Assembly: GCA_900465675.1 (NCBI GenBank)
Contig: UBJR01000002.1
Location: 124,001 to 188,000, forward strand
Direction: 5' to 3'
DNA length: 64,000 nt
From: Hyphomicrobiales bacterium
GTDB taxonomy: Bacteria > Pseudomonadota > Alphaproteobacteria > Rhizobiales > Rhizobiaceae
Position numbers and translations under genes: made by a program
Notes under the pieces: generated by a model
What the model was told of the DNA's origin: nothing
Database searches by the model: none
The model's input: only the letters and a program-made list of their open reading frames with translations
Shown: one piece after another, positions 30,380 to 39,559 of the stretch
Layout: the number at the start of each line of letters is the position of its first letter
How positions within the stretch are numbered: position 1 is the first letter of the stretch

Positions 30380-31144
30380 ATGGCGGTGATTGCAGCCACA
30401 GAGGCCCTGAGAGGCGCCTACCGCCCGTCAGAGCGGCTTGCGTCACTGTTTACCGGCGAGCATGCGTGGTGTGCCGAAAAGCTCATGCTGTCGGCGGACC
30501 TGGAAGGCGCGATGCCTCTCAACAGCTTCTTCACCGGCGGAGCGTTGGAACAAGCAATCGACCGATATGCCGCCATCTCGGGTGGAACCGACCGCCGTGC
30601 TGCCGTGTCGATGTGGACGCTCTACTACTTTGCCGGTCTGACGATCGCCTATCTGATTGCGAGGCGCGCCGGGGGCCGGCGGCTGCCGGTTGCTTTCGAT
30701 GAGATGACCATTGCGCTCAACGAGGACGGACTGCCGCGCGCCTTCGGCGTGCCGCATAGCGGTTGGGATGATGGCGCTGCCCGCGGCTCTTTCGAGGCGA
30801 TTGATCCGCTTCTTGAAACCCATCTCTTCAAGGCCGTAGGCCAGCTGGTGAAGCACGGCATTTCCGCCAAGCTCTGCTGGAACAATGCGGCCGTCTATAT
30901 CGACTATGCGCTGCGGCTGACCGCAGACAAGGACGACCCCGACCTGGCCCAGGCCGACCTGCCGGTTTTCGTGCGCGGCTGCCTGCCCGATGGCGGCGTC
31001 AATCCGCTCTCCGGCTGTATCCGGCACGTGGAGGAGAACGGCGAATGCGTGGCGCGCCGAAAGGTCTGCTGCCTTCGCTATATGCTGCCCGGCATACCGA
31101 GCTGTGGCAAGCTCTGTGCGCTGCCTGAAAGACGCAACCAGTAG
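30380..31144 (+). CDS. fhuF: FhuF-like siderophore ferric-iron reductase
   Basis: 254 residues. The C-terminal cysteine pattern CC-x10-C-x2-C in KVCCLRYMLPGIPSCGKLC holds the 2Fe-2S cluster in FhuF-type reductases, which release iron from hydroxamate siderophores in the cytoplasm. Upstream the protein has SMWTLYYFAGLTIAYLI and a central KLCWNNAAVYIDYAL segment typical of the family. The start is not well supported by a ribosome site. The iron-box-like palindrome at 30218-30242 fits iron-repressed expression. No siderophore uptake genes are adjacent. Confidence 0.82.
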   Translation: MAVIAATEALRGAYRPSERLASLFTGEHAWCAEKLMLSADLEGAMPLNSFFTGGALEQAIDRYAAISGGTDRRAAVSMWTLYYFAGLTIAYLIARRAGGRRLPVAFDEMTIALNEDGLPRAFGVPHSGWDDGAARGSFEAIDPLLETHLFKAVGQLVKHGISAKLCWNNAAVYIDYALRLTADKDDPDLAQADLPVFVRGCLPDGGVNPLSGCIRHVEENGECVARRKVCCLRYMLPGIPSCGKLCALPERRNQ

Positions 31145-31168
31145 CTCAAACTTGATCTTCGCCTGCGC

Positions 31169-32251
31169 CTAATGCCTGCTGGCGCTTCTGGCCTTGAACA
31201 GGCTACCGGTCGGGGTCTGCAGGAAGGTGTCGAGCGGGATATGTTCCTGGTGCAGGAAACCGGTCGATGGCAACAGTCCGTCGCGCACCATTTCGATGAC
31301 GGCGACGACCGAGGCTGATGTGGTCCAGGCGATTGCCGTCCGCCTCTCTCCAGCGACTTCGATCGGATAATAGGCCCTGACGAATTCCTTGCGGCGCAGA
31401 CTGCCGCGCTCGGTGCCTTCGGCGGCGACATGGACGTAGACGACGTCGTCATCGACGGGCGGCTTGGCGTCGGTCAGGATCTGGCCGGCAAGCTTGCGCT
31501 GGTCGCGCATCAACAGTTCGTGGAAGAAGAAATTCATCAGCTCTATGTGGCCGGGATAGCGCATGGTCTTGTAGTCGAGGTTCTCGACCTTGCCGAGCAG
31601 CGTATCGCACATGGTTCCGAGCCCGCCGGAGGTGGTGAAGGCCTCGAGCTTGACGCCTTCGACATAGATCGTCTCGTGCCACTCCATCGGCGAAACGAGC
31701 TTGCGCACACCGCCCTCGATAACCTCGCAATCGTTCAGATATTCGTTGACCACGCCTTCGGGCGACCAGTTGAAGGCATAGCCCAGAAGCCCGGTCGGAT
31801 GCTGCGGCAAGGCGCCGACGCGCATGCGGATCGAGCGGCAGCGTTCGAAACCGTCGGCAAGGCTCGCGCCGACGATGCCGACGAAGCCCGGCGCCAGACC
31901 GCATTGCGGCGCCATGAGGCCGCGCGCGGTCTTCGACAGCTCGATGATGAAATTCGTCGTCGGCACATCTTCGGTGAGATCGAAATAGTGGACGCCGGCA
32001 GCATGCGCAGCGCGAGCAAGCGCGATGTTCAGGTGATAGGGCAGGCAGGACAGGACGGCCTCGACGCCGGAGAGGAGTTCGGCCGCAACAGCGGCGTTCG
32101 AGATGTCACCGGTCCGACAGGTGAAGGGCACATCCGACAGCGGAAGCTGGGCATCGACGCCGGTGACCTCGAAACCGCCTTCATACAGAAGCGTTGCGGC
32201 GAGACGTCCGACCTTGCCGAGACCGACAACGGCGATTTTCCTGAAGCTCAT
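31169..32251 (-). CDS. Saccharopine dehydrogenase-family oxidoreductase
   Basis: 360 residues with an N-terminal Rossmann fold (KIAVVGLGKVGRLAATLLYEGGFEVTGVD) and the catalytic-domain features YHLNIALARAAHAAGVHYFDLTED and GLAPGFVGIVGASLADGF. Relatives are lysine dehydrogenases, saccharopine dehydrogenases and carboxynorspermidine synthases; the substrate here is undecided. The start at 32251 has GGAGGGA 6 bases upstream. It is convergent with fhuF (24-base gap) and downstream of dnaA, separated from it by a terminator. Confidence 0.83.
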   Translation of the reverse strand: MSFRKIAVVGLGKVGRLAATLLYEGGFEVTGVDAQLPLSDVPFTCRTGDISNAAVAAELLSGVEAVLSCLPYHLNIALARAAHAAGVHYFDLTEDVPTTNFIIELSKTARGLMAPQCGLAPGFVGIVGASLADGFERCRSIRMRVGALPQHPTGLLGYAFNWSPEGVVNEYLNDCEVIEGGVRKLVSPMEWHETIYVEGVKLEAFTTSGGLGTMCDTLLGKVENLDYKTMRYPGHIELMNFFFHELLMRDQRKLAGQILTDAKPPVDDDVVYVHVAAEGTERGSLRRKEFVRAYYPIEVAGERRTAIAWTTSASVVAVIEMVRDGLLPSTGFLHQEHIPLDTFLQTPTGSLFKARSASRH

Positions 32252-32330
32252 CCTGTTCCCTCCAAGCAGCGACCGCTTCACTTTGAGCCGTCTTTGCCGG
32301 GGATGTACAGGATAAAAGACCCGTAAAAAG

Positions 32331-32354
32331 AAAAGGCCGGGATCGCTCCCGGCC
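32331..32354 (-). terminator. Intrinsic terminator of dnaA
   Basis: An 8-bp stem GGCCGGGA/TCCCGGCC with a 4-base loop, read on the - strand, followed by TTTTC and a second T-rich stretch, 27 bases after the dnaA stop. Confidence 0.85.
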
Positions 32355-32380
32355 GTAGATTTCCAGCGCTCAAAGGCGCA

Positions 32381-33952
32381 CTATTCGTTGATCAGGCGCT
32401 TCAGCAGCTCGATCTCGTGCGACAGCTTGGTGTCTTCGGAGATCAGTTCCTCGATCTTGCGAACGGCATGAAGCACGGTCGTGTGGTCACGTCCACCGAA
32501 GCGGCGGCCGATCTCCGGGAAGGAGCGCGGCGTCAGCGTCTTCGACAGATACATGGCGATCTGGCGCGGCTTGACGATGACACGCGTGCGGCGGTTCGAG
32601 ACCAGTTCCTGGCGCGAGACATTGTAATGGCGCGCGACGATGCGCTGGATGTCCTCGATGCGAACACGGCGCGGTTCGCCGGAGCCGACCAGATGCGCGA
32701 GAAGCTCATCGACGCGTTCGATCGACAGGTTGGGCTCGAAGGAGCGGCGGAAGATCAGCTGGTTGAAGGCGCCTTCCAGTTCGCGGCCGCTGGCGGTGAC
32801 GCTGCGGGCGACATGCGACATCAGCTCGGCCGGAATTTCCAGCGACGGATCTTCGACACGGGCCACGGCCAGACGGCGCTTGAGGATTTCGAGACGCATC
32901 TCGTAGTCCGGGCCATCGAGCTCGATCGCCACACCGCCCTGCAGACGCGAACGGACGCGCGGATCGAGCGATTCCAGCTCCCAAGGGGCGCGGTCGGCAG
33001 CGACCACGACCTGCTTGGCGCTGTCGAGCAGCATGTTGAGCAGGTGGCAGAATTCGTGCTGGATCATCTTGCCCTGCAGGAACTGCATGTCGTCGATGAT
33101 CAAGAGGTCGATGTTGCGCAGCGAGTCCTTCAGCGTCAGAGCGTCATTGTCGCGGATCGCCGTTGCGAAGCGCCACATGAAGTATTCGGCCGTCAGATAG
33201 ACCACGCGCAGGGCGCGGGGGTTCTGGACAGCGGCATTGGCAATCGCCTGCAGCAGATGCGTCTTGCCGAGACCGACCGTCGAATGAACGAAGAGCGGGT
33301 TGAAGCGCACGGCCCCCTGGCCTGCTTCCGCGATGGTCTTGGCAGCTGCCAATGCCACGCGGTTGGAGCTGCCCTCGACGAAGGTGTCGAAGGTGAAGCG
33401 GGAATCCAGCGGCGAGCCGAACAGGGGCTGGCCGAAGGTTGCCGGACGTGCCGCTGCTGCAGCGGAAACGGCCTGCTGGACGGCGTGACCGGCCGGCTGG
33501 GCCGATGCCGGACGGCGGATCGGCGTAACCTGCGAAGACGGCTCTTGGGTAGCCACCTCATCGGCAGGCTTGACGCCAGCGCGCGTTGCGGTGCGCACGA
33601 GAATTTCGACTTTCAGGATTTCCGCATCTTCCTGCTGGAACAGGCTGGTGATCAGATCCAGATAGCGGTTGTTGATCCACGACTTCAGAAAGGTCGTCGG
33701 AACGGTGAGCCGTACGACGCTCTTGGAGACCGAATGAAGCTTCAGACGCTGGAACCAGCTTGCATATACGTCCGGGCCGACCTGTGCCTTCAGACGGGCG
33801 CTAACGCGCTCAAAAAGTACGCCATGTTTCATGTCTCCCTTTTCTCCTGCCGCCTCAAGCGAAGTAGAGCCAAATGCCGATGCCTTGTCCCCGTTCTCAA
33901 GTGCACCCGCTGCCATAGAATTCATCTGCATCATGCCGCCTTCCAATTTCAT
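32381..33952 (-). CDS. dnaA: Chromosomal replication initiator DnaA
   Basis: The initiator ATPase. 523 residues from the first Met. Domain [28 protein letters not shown]. Then a variable Ala/Pro-rich linker. The AAA+ domain has [19 protein letters not shown] (Walker A variant with STVGLGKT), [10 protein letters not shown] and the arginine-containing box. Domain IV carries the DNA-binding helix and signature [15 protein letters not shown]. The start is uncertain: GGAAGG sits 7 bases before the Met at codon 8, so 33931 is a good alternative, and Met41 begins the conserved part. The STV in place of the more usual SGV/GGV before GLGKT is typical of rhizobial DnaA. Confidence 0.96.
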   Translation of the reverse strand: MKLEGGMMQMNSMAAGALENGDKASAFGSTSLEAAGEKGDMKHGVLFERVSARLKAQVGPDVYASWFQRLKLHSVSKSVVRLTVPTTFLKSWINNRYLDLITSLFQQEDAEILKVEILVRTATRAGVKPADEVATQEPSSQVTPIRRPASAQPAGHAVQQAVSAAAAARPATFGQPLFGSPLDSRFTFDTFVEGSSNRVALAAAKTIAEAGQGAVRFNPLFVHSTVGLGKTHLLQAIANAAVQNPRALRVVYLTAEYFMWRFATAIRDNDALTLKDSLRNIDLLIIDDMQFLQGKMIQHEFCHLLNMLLDSAKQVVVAADRAPWELESLDPRVRSRLQGGVAIELDGPDYEMRLEILKRRLAVARVEDPSLEIPAELMSHVARSVTASGRELEGAFNQLIFRRSFEPNLSIERVDELLAHLVGSGEPRRVRIEDIQRIVARHYNVSRQELVSNRRTRVIVKPRQIAMYLSKTLTPRSFPEIGRRFGGRDHTTVLHAVRKIEELISEDTKLSHEIELLKRLINE

Positions 33953-34602
33953 TTCACCGGGCGGTCATCCGAAAAAACGGCCGCCCGATCAATTTTCCCC
34001 GTTAGACAGGCTGGCGTCCCCTCATGAGCCGCAGGCTTGCCGGTTCACTCAATACAGATGTCCCAGCTCCAAAAGAGAGCGGCGCAGAAACCCGTGGCGG
34101 AAACCGCCATCATGGGGCCTCCGTCATGTTGTCTCCTAACCGTACTGGCTGGCGGCCCTCGTTCGCCCGCTAACCAACCGGAACACAAATGTAGTTTCCC
34201 CATCCCCTTCGGCTTCACCTTAAACGTGCAGCCGTCGAGCGCACAAAAGCTATCCGTTCCGAGACCAGCCACGGCCGCGGTGCAAATATGCTCAAGTGCT
34301 TGAAAAAACGGAGAGATAGACTGCTCCGCGACAAAAGATACAAACTCATCGCCCTGCCGGTATGGCAGTTAAGACTGAACCTTTTCAGGTGATGTCCGCG
34401 CCCTTTGCTGGAAGTCATTTAGGCAGGATCGGTTGCGGATATCAACGATGAATTTTACGCAAAATTAAGGAGGGGCCATTGACTCCGGGCACCGGTTTAG
34501 GGCGTCACGCCGGTGTCAAAAAAGAATCGCAGAAGAATCAATGAGATTCCCAAAGTGGGTATTTTCGACACGCTATGAAAGAAAAAAAATAAAAATCCGC
34601 TT

Positions 34603-34638
34603 GACTCATTTCGCCCCCCTTCCGGAGGGGGGAGAGTC
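34603..34638. repeat. G+C-rich hairpin in the dnaA-rpsT intergenic region
   Basis: The inner stem CCCCCCT/AGGGGGG (34614-34620, 34626-34632) encloses a 5-base loop and is flanked by GACTC/GAGTC (34603-34607, 34634-34638). It resembles a fragment of a rhizobial intergenic repeat, but that is only an impression. Confidence 0.5.
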
Positions 34639-34753
34639 GCGCAGCGTTGAAAGAACCTAGCGCAAGTATTTGATATTAAACGATTTTTAGTGTCATCCGT
34701 CCGACACGAAATCGTCGCTGAATTCGCCATACAAAGGCTAGATCGCGGAATCG

Positions 34754-34779
34754 AAAAAGCCCGGTAAAATTACCGGGCT
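34754..34779 (-). terminator. Intrinsic terminator of rpsT
   Basis: A perfect 10-bp inverted repeat AGCCCGGTAA/TTACCGGGCT with a 2-base loop, followed on the - strand by TTTTTC, 30 bases after the rpsT stop. Confidence 0.88.
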
Positions 34780-34809
34780 AATCATAACGAGCAGTTCGTT
34801 AACGAAATG

Positions 34810-35088
34810 TTATGCGCTTGCGGACGCCGAGAGCGTCTTCAGACGGGCAGCAAGACGCGAGATCTTGCGGGATGCCGTGTTGGCGTGAAGGACGCCCTTG
34901 CTTGCGGCGCGTGCCAGTTCCGGCTGCGCTGCGAGGAAGGCTTCCTTAGCCTTGGAAGCGTCGCCGGATGCGAGTGCCTCTTCGACCTGGCGGACGAACG
35001 TGCGAACGCGCGAGCGACGAGCCTTGTTGACGTCGGTGCGGCGGGCGATCTTGCGGGTCGCTTTTTTCGCCGAAGCTGTATTGGCCAT
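34810..35088 (-). CDS. rpsT: 30S ribosomal protein S20
   Basis: A primary 16S rRNA-binding protein of the small subunit. 92 residues, Lys/Arg/Ala-rich: [30 protein letters not shown] at the N-terminus and [21 protein letters not shown] near the C-terminus, the standard S20 pattern (HxNxAxRxxSRL). Monocistronic: it has its own terminator downstream and a 195-base leader region towards the enoyl-CoA hydratase gene. Confidence 0.97.
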   Translation of the reverse strand: MANTASAKKATRKIARRTDVNKARRSRVRTFVRQVEEALASGDASKAKEAFLAAQPELARAASKGVLHANTASRKISRLAARLKTLSASASA

Positions 35089-35282
35089 GGATGCCTCTCA
35101 AAAGAATTCGAACAAAACTCCGCCATCACCGCGGGCCCTGCGGCCACAATATCCAGCAATGCGGGAGCATAATCGGAAAACCAGAGCGGCTTCCCGAACC
35201 GTGGGCGGGCATATAACTCTAAAGCCGGGCGGCGTCAACGCGGATTTTCACGGAAACGCAGCCTTTCTCCACTGAATGCCCA

Positions 35283-36056
35283 TCAGCGGTGCTTGAAGTC
35301 CGGTTTACGCTTTTCGATGAACGCCGTCATCCCCTCTTTCTGATCGTCGGTGGCAAACAGGCTGTGAAAGAGACGGCGCTCGAAACGCAGACCTTCTTCG
35401 AGCGTCACCTCGAAGGCGCGGCTGACGGCTTCCTTGGCCATCAGCACCGATGGGCGCGACAAGGAGGCGATCTTGGCGGCGGCCTCCAGCGCCTCGTCGA
35501 GCAGGCGCTCCGGCGCCACCACACGCGAAACGAGTCCCGCGCGCTCGGCCTCGGCCGCATCCATCATCCGGCCGGTCAGCACCATATCCATCGCCTTCGA
35601 CTTGCCGACCGCCCTTGTGAGCCGCTGCGAGCCGCCCATGCCGGGAATGACGCCGAGGGTGATTTCCGGCTGGCCGAACTTGGCCGTCTCGGAAGCGATG
35701 ATGAAATCGCACATCATTGCCAGTTCGCATCCGCCGCCGAGTGCGAAGCCGCTGACGGCGGCGATCACAGGCTTGCGTGCCTTGGCAATCTCGTCCCAGC
35801 CGCCGATGAATTCGGCCTTATATATATCGGCGAATTCGAGCGGCTGCATTTCCTTGATATCGGCGCCTGCCGCGAAAGCCCGTTCTGAGCCGGTCAGGAC
35901 GATCGCGCCAACGGCGTCGTCGGCATGAAAATCCGCATAGGCCTGCTTCAGCTCGCTCAACACCCTAGAATTCAGCGCATTGAGGGCCTGCGGCCGGTTC
36001 AGCGTGATCAGGCCGACATTGCCGCGGGTTTCGACGATCAGGGTTTCGTAGGCCAT
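35283..36056 (-). CDS. Enoyl-CoA hydratase
   Basis: 257 residues, crotonase fold. It hydrates trans-2-enoyl-CoA in fatty-acid degradation. [11 protein letters not shown] (oxyanion hole) and the catalytic Glu segment [19 protein letters not shown] plus [15 protein letters not shown] identify a true hydratase. The start at 36056 ([12 protein letters not shown]) has GGGAG 7 bases upstream; the frame is open beyond that but not coding-like. It is 10 bases downstream of mutM, so it is co-transcribed with it. Confidence 0.94.
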   Translation of the reverse strand: MAYETLIVETRGNVGLITLNRPQALNALNSRVLSELKQAYADFHADDAVGAIVLTGSERAFAAGADIKEMQPLEFADIYKAEFIGGWDEIAKARKPVIAAVSGFALGGGCELAMMCDFIIASETAKFGQPEITLGVIPGMGGSQRLTRAVGKSKAMDMVLTGRMMDAAEAERAGLVSRVVAPERLLDEALEAAAKIASLSRPSVLMAKEAVSRAFEVTLEEGLRFERRLFHSLFATDDQKEGMTAFIEKRKPDFKHR

Positions 36057-36066
36057 GCGTTTCTCC

Positions 36067-36957
36067 CTATTTCTGGCAGACGGGGCAATAGAAGGTGGAG
36101 CGGCCCGCCTGGACGATACGCGAAACCGTACCGCCGCAGCCGGGCGTGCGGCAAGGATCGCCTTCGCGATCATAGACAGAGAAGGAATGCTGGAAATATC
36201 CCAGCGAACCGTCCGTCTGGATATGGTCGCGCAGCGACGAACCGCCGGCCTTGATCGCATCGGCGATCACATCGCGGATCGACGAGACGAGCAGCTCCAG
36301 CGATTCTTTCGGTTTCCCGCTCTTGGTGACGAGGGTCTTGGCGGCTTGCGTCGGCAGGATATGCGAGCGCCATAGCGCTTCGCATACATAGATATTGCCG
36401 AGACCCGCGATGTTCTTCTGATCGAGCAATGCGCTCTTCAGCGGCTGCGCCTTGCCTGCGAAACGTTCGGCGAGATAGGCGGCGCTGAGCTCGTTGCCGG
36501 TCGGCTCCGGCCCGAGGCCAAAAAGGAACGGATTGGTCTGCAGTTCCGAACGCTCGGCAATATCCATGAAGCCGAAACGGCGGGGGTCATTATAGATGAC
36601 GCGCCTTGGTCCCTTGCTGCTCTCCAGATGGAAGATGGCGTGGTCGTGCTTCTCGTCTTTCGAGCGCTCGTGATGGAAGTCGCCGGGCACGGTTTGCTGC
36701 GCGCCCTCCTCGATCCGGAAGGAGCCAGACATGCCGAGATGCGAAATGATGGTCTTGCCGCTATCGAGATCGATGAGCAGATATTTGGCGCGGCGCCCGA
36801 GACCGATGATCGTGCGGCCGGTGACATCGGCCTCGAATTTCTCCGGAAAGGGGAAGCGCAAATTGCCGCGGCGAAGCTCCAGCCGCTCGATGCGCGTGCC
36901 CTCCATCGCGGGGGTCAGGCCGCGCCTGACGGTTTCGACTTCTGGCAATTCCGGCAT
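36067..36957 (-). CDS. mutM: Formamidopyrimidine-DNA glycosylase MutM (Fpg)
   Basis: Excises 8-oxoguanine. 296 residues. The N-terminal catalytic Pro-Glu is in [14 protein letters not shown]. The helix-two-turn-helix contains [18 protein letters not shown]. The C-terminal zinc finger has Cys pairs in [10 protein letters not shown] and FYCPVC. It is divergent from ubiE (152-base gap). The mutM-enoyl-CoA hydratase pair is usual in Rhizobiaceae. Confidence 0.97.
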   Translation of the reverse strand: MPELPEVETVRRGLTPAMEGTRIERLELRRGNLRFPFPEKFEADVTGRTIIGLGRRAKYLLIDLDSGKTIISHLGMSGSFRIEEGAQQTVPGDFHHERSKDEKHDHAIFHLESSKGPRRVIYNDPRRFGFMDIAERSELQTNPFLFGLGPEPTGNELSAAYLAERFAGKAQPLKSALLDQKNIAGLGNIYVCEALWRSHILPTQAAKTLVTKSGKPKESLELLVSSIRDVIADAIKAGGSSLRDHIQTDGSLGYFQHSFSVYDREGDPCRTPGCGGTVSRIVQAGRSTFYCPVCQK

Positions 36958-37109
36958 CGTTACCCATCTGTAGCTAAACGTATTTCAACCGCTGGCGATG
37001 TGCGCTATAGCGCCAGAAGGCCGCGGCTTGCGATCCGCGCCTACAGATAGCGTCCAAAGCATCGTTTCGCTATGGTCGCCGCACCGATTTCGAGTAACGG
37101 AGTTTTCCG

Positions 37110-37886
37110 ATGTCAGACAGCCGCACCTCCGCCGATGGCGGCATGGAAACGTCCTACGGTTTCCGCGAAGTGTCGAACGGCGAGAAGCAGGGCCTCGTCA
37201 ACGAGGTCTTCCGCAAGGTCGCCAAGCGCTACGACATCATGAACGACGTCATGTCTGCCGGCATGCACCGCGTCTGGAAGGACGCGATGATCGCATCGCT
37301 GAACCCGCGCAAGGAACCGGGCTACAAGGTGCTCGACGTTGCCGGCGGCACCGGCGACATCGCCTTCCGGATCATCGAGGCTTCCAACCGGCTGGCGCAT
37401 GCGACCGTGCTCGACATCAACGGCTCGATGCTCGGCGTCGGCGCCGAGCGGGCCGAGAAGAAGAAGCTCTCCGACAATCTCACCTTCGTCGAGGCCAATG
37501 CCGAAGACCTGCCCTTCGAGGCCAACAGCTTCGATGCCTATACGATCGCCTTCGGCATCCGCAACGTGCCGCGCATCGACGTGGCGCTGTCGGAAGCCTA
37601 TCGCGTGCTGAAACGCGGCGGGCGTCTGCTCGTTCTCGAATTCTCGGAAGTCGATCTGCCGCTGCTGGACAAGGTCTATGACGCCTGGTCGTTTAACGCG
37701 ATCCCGAAGTTCGGCAAGGCGATCACCGGCGATGCCGAGCCCTACCAGTATCTGGTGGAATCGATCCGCAAGTTCCCCAACCAGGAGAATTTTGCCGCGA
37801 TGATCCGGGGCGCGGGCTTTTCGCGCGTTAGCTACACCAACTATACGGGCGGTATCGCAGCCCTGCACTCGGGCTGGAAATTATAG
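37110..37886 (+). CDS. ubiE: Ubiquinone biosynthesis C-methyltransferase UbiE
   Basis: A SAM-dependent methyltransferase of ubiquinone synthesis (COQ5-type). 258 residues with the UbiE signatures [20 protein letters not shown], the SAM-binding [15 protein letters not shown], and the second signature [17 protein letters not shown]. The C-terminus [17 protein letters not shown] is typical. It is 5 bases upstream of ubiB and forms an operon with it. Confidence 0.97.
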   Translation: MSDSRTSADGGMETSYGFREVSNGEKQGLVNEVFRKVAKRYDIMNDVMSAGMHRVWKDAMIASLNPRKEPGYKVLDVAGGTGDIAFRIIEASNRLAHATVLDINGSMLGVGAERAEKKKLSDNLTFVEANAEDLPFEANSFDAYTIAFGIRNVPRIDVALSEAYRVLKRGGRLLVLEFSEVDLPLLDKVYDAWSFNAIPKFGKAITGDAEPYQYLVESIRKFPNQENFAAMIRGAGFSRVSYTNYTGGIAALHSGWKL

Positions 37887-37891
37887 AATAG

Positions 37892-39466
37892 ATGAGTGCT
37901 TTCGGCGCATATTTCCGGCTTTGGCGCGTCGGCTGGGTGCTGGTGCGCGAGGGTGTCGTATCGGCCCTGCCGTCCGAAGGGCTTCCGCCCGTGGTGGCGC
38001 TCGCCAAATCCTCGGTAACGATCTTCGAACGCAGCAAGGCCAAGCGGCAGAAGCGCAGCGACCGCCTGGCGCAGGCCGTCGAGCGGCTCGGCCCTTCCTA
38101 TGTGAAGATCGGACAGTTCCTGGCAACGCGGCCCGATGTCGTCGGCGTCGATTTCGCCAATGATCTGTCGCAGCTGCAGGACCGGATGACCTTCTTCCCG
38201 ATTGCGGCGGCCAAGGCCAATATCGAAGGCTCGCTCGGGCGTCCGATCGAAGAGCTCTATGCAAGCTTCGGCGATCCGATCGCCGCAGCGTCGATCGCCC
38301 AGGTTCATCCGGCAGAAGTCGATGGCACCGATGGCCGCAAGAAGGTGGCCGTCAAGGTCGTCCGGCCCGGCGTGCGCCAGCGTTTCGGCCACGACATCGA
38401 GGCGATGTATCTCGTCGCCCGCCTGCAGGAGCGCTTCATGCCCTCCAGCCGGCGTCTGCAGCCGGTGGAGGTCACCAAGACGCTGGAGCAGACCACCAAG
38501 GTGGAGATGGATCTGCGCCTCGAGGCGGCAGCGCTTTCCGAGATTGCAGAAAACACCGAGAAGGATCCGGGCTTCCGCGTTCCCAAGGTCGATTGGGAGC
38601 GCACCGGCCGCGACGTCATCACAATGGAGTGGATCGACGGCGTGAAGATGTCCGATGTCGAGGGGCTGCTGGCCGCCGGACACGATCTGAACGCGCTTGC
38701 CGATACGCTGATCCAGTCCTTCCTGCGCCATACGCTGCGCGACGGCTTTTTCCATGCCGACATGCATCCGGGCAATCTCTTCGTCGATGCCCAGGGCATG
38801 ATCGTCGCCGTCGACATGGGCATCGTCGGACGGCTCGGAAAGAAGGAACGGCGCTTCCTGGCCGAGATCCTCTACGGCTTTATCACCCGCGACTATATCC
38901 GTGTCGCCGAAGTGCATTTCGAGGCCGGTTACGTTCCCGGCCACCACAATGTCGAGAGCTTTGCGCAGGCGATCCGCGCGATCGGCGAACCGATCCACGG
39001 CCAGCCGGCCGAGACGATCTCGATGGGCAAGCTTCTGACGCTGCTCTTCGAAGTGACCGAGCTCTTCGACATGCAGACGCGGCCCGAACTCGTCATGCTG
39101 CAGAAGACCATGGTCGTGGTCGAAGGCGTGTCGCGCATGCTCAATCCGCGCTTCAACATGTGGAAGGCGTCCGAGCCTGTCGTCGGCGAATGGATCCGCA
39201 ACAACCTCGGCCCGAAGCGCATCGTTACCGATCTGAAGGACGGGTTGAAAGCGGCCGTGAAGCTTGCCGAAGCCGTGCCCGAGATCGCTGCGCAGACGGA
39301 GAAATTCCATCACCAGCTGCTGCATATGAGCGAACATGGATTGCGCTTCGACGAGCAGACCACCGAGGCGATCGGCAAGTCCGAGGCACGGCACAATCGC
39401 TCGGCCCGGATTGCTCTCTGGATAATTGCCTTGACGCTTCTCTATATTGCCTGGACGTTGAACTGA
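37892..39466 (+). CDS. ubiB: UbiB-family atypical kinase/ATPase for ubiquinone biosynthesis
   Basis: 524 residues of the ABC1/ADCK family. The KxGQ motif is in LGPSYVKIGQFLATRPD; ADP/ATP-binding signatures include ASIAQVHPAEV, KVVRPGV and the catalytic-loop-like GFFHADMHPGNLFVD with VAVDMGIVGRL. A C-terminal hydrophobic segment (ALWIIALTLLYIAWTL) anchors it to the membrane. In Rhizobium relatives coaBC follows ubiB closely; here a 14-kb accessory block lies between. Confidence 0.95.
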   Translation: MSAFGAYFRLWRVGWVLVREGVVSALPSEGLPPVVALAKSSVTIFERSKAKRQKRSDRLAQAVERLGPSYVKIGQFLATRPDVVGVDFANDLSQLQDRMTFFPIAAAKANIEGSLGRPIEELYASFGDPIAAASIAQVHPAEVDGTDGRKKVAVKVVRPGVRQRFGHDIEAMYLVARLQERFMPSSRRLQPVEVTKTLEQTTKVEMDLRLEAAALSEIAENTEKDPGFRVPKVDWERTGRDVITMEWIDGVKMSDVEGLLAAGHDLNALADTLIQSFLRHTLRDGFFHADMHPGNLFVDAQGMIVAVDMGIVGRLGKKERRFLAEILYGFITRDYIRVAEVHFEAGYVPGHHNVESFAQAIRAIGEPIHGQPAETISMGKLLTLLFEVTELFDMQTRPELVMLQKTMVVVEGVSRMLNPRFNMWKASEPVVGEWIRNNLGPKRIVTDLKDGLKAAVKLAEAVPEIAAQTEKFHHQLLHMSEHGLRFDEQTTEAIGKSEARHNRSARIALWIIALTLLYIAWTLN

Positions 39467-39502
39467 CTTCAGGCAAAGCAAATGCATGCTGTGTTCGGCA
39501 TT

Positions 39503-39514
39503 TGGGATATCCCA
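39503..39514. promoter_or_regulatory. 12-bp palindrome upstream of the five-gene catabolic operon
   Basis: TGGGATATCCCA, perfectly symmetrical, 46 bases before the first start codon in a 93-base gap after ubiB. It could be an operator for the operon. No matching regulator gene is adjacent on the upstream side. Confidence 0.35.
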
Positions 39515-39559
39515 TGGTGTGACGCACTCGCTTAGTCTCGCCCTTAAGGAGACCAGCAG

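Larger units (their letters stand above)
33953..34809. other. 857-bp intergenic region between dnaA and rpsT
   Basis: No credible gene. It must contain the dnaA promoter (- strand). I read it for the DnaA box TTATCCACA and close variants on both strands and found none, so it does not look like oriC. It holds a strong hairpin at 34603-34638 and the rpsT terminator at 34754-34779. The stretch 34530-34620 is purine- and A-rich. Several short open frames here lack ribosome sites and coding character. Confidence 0.6.

Noticed and set aside
32417..34027. 536-residue open frame on the + strand
   Set aside because: Antisense to dnaA; no family features.
34497..34730. 77-residue - strand ORF between dnaA and rpsT
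   Set aside because: It crosses the strong G+C hairpin and an A-rich tract, has biased low-complexity composition and no ribosome site.
33953..34809. Chromosomal origin of replication next to dnaA
   Set aside because: No DnaA boxes were found on either strand, and origins in related alphaproteobacteria are usually away from dnaA.
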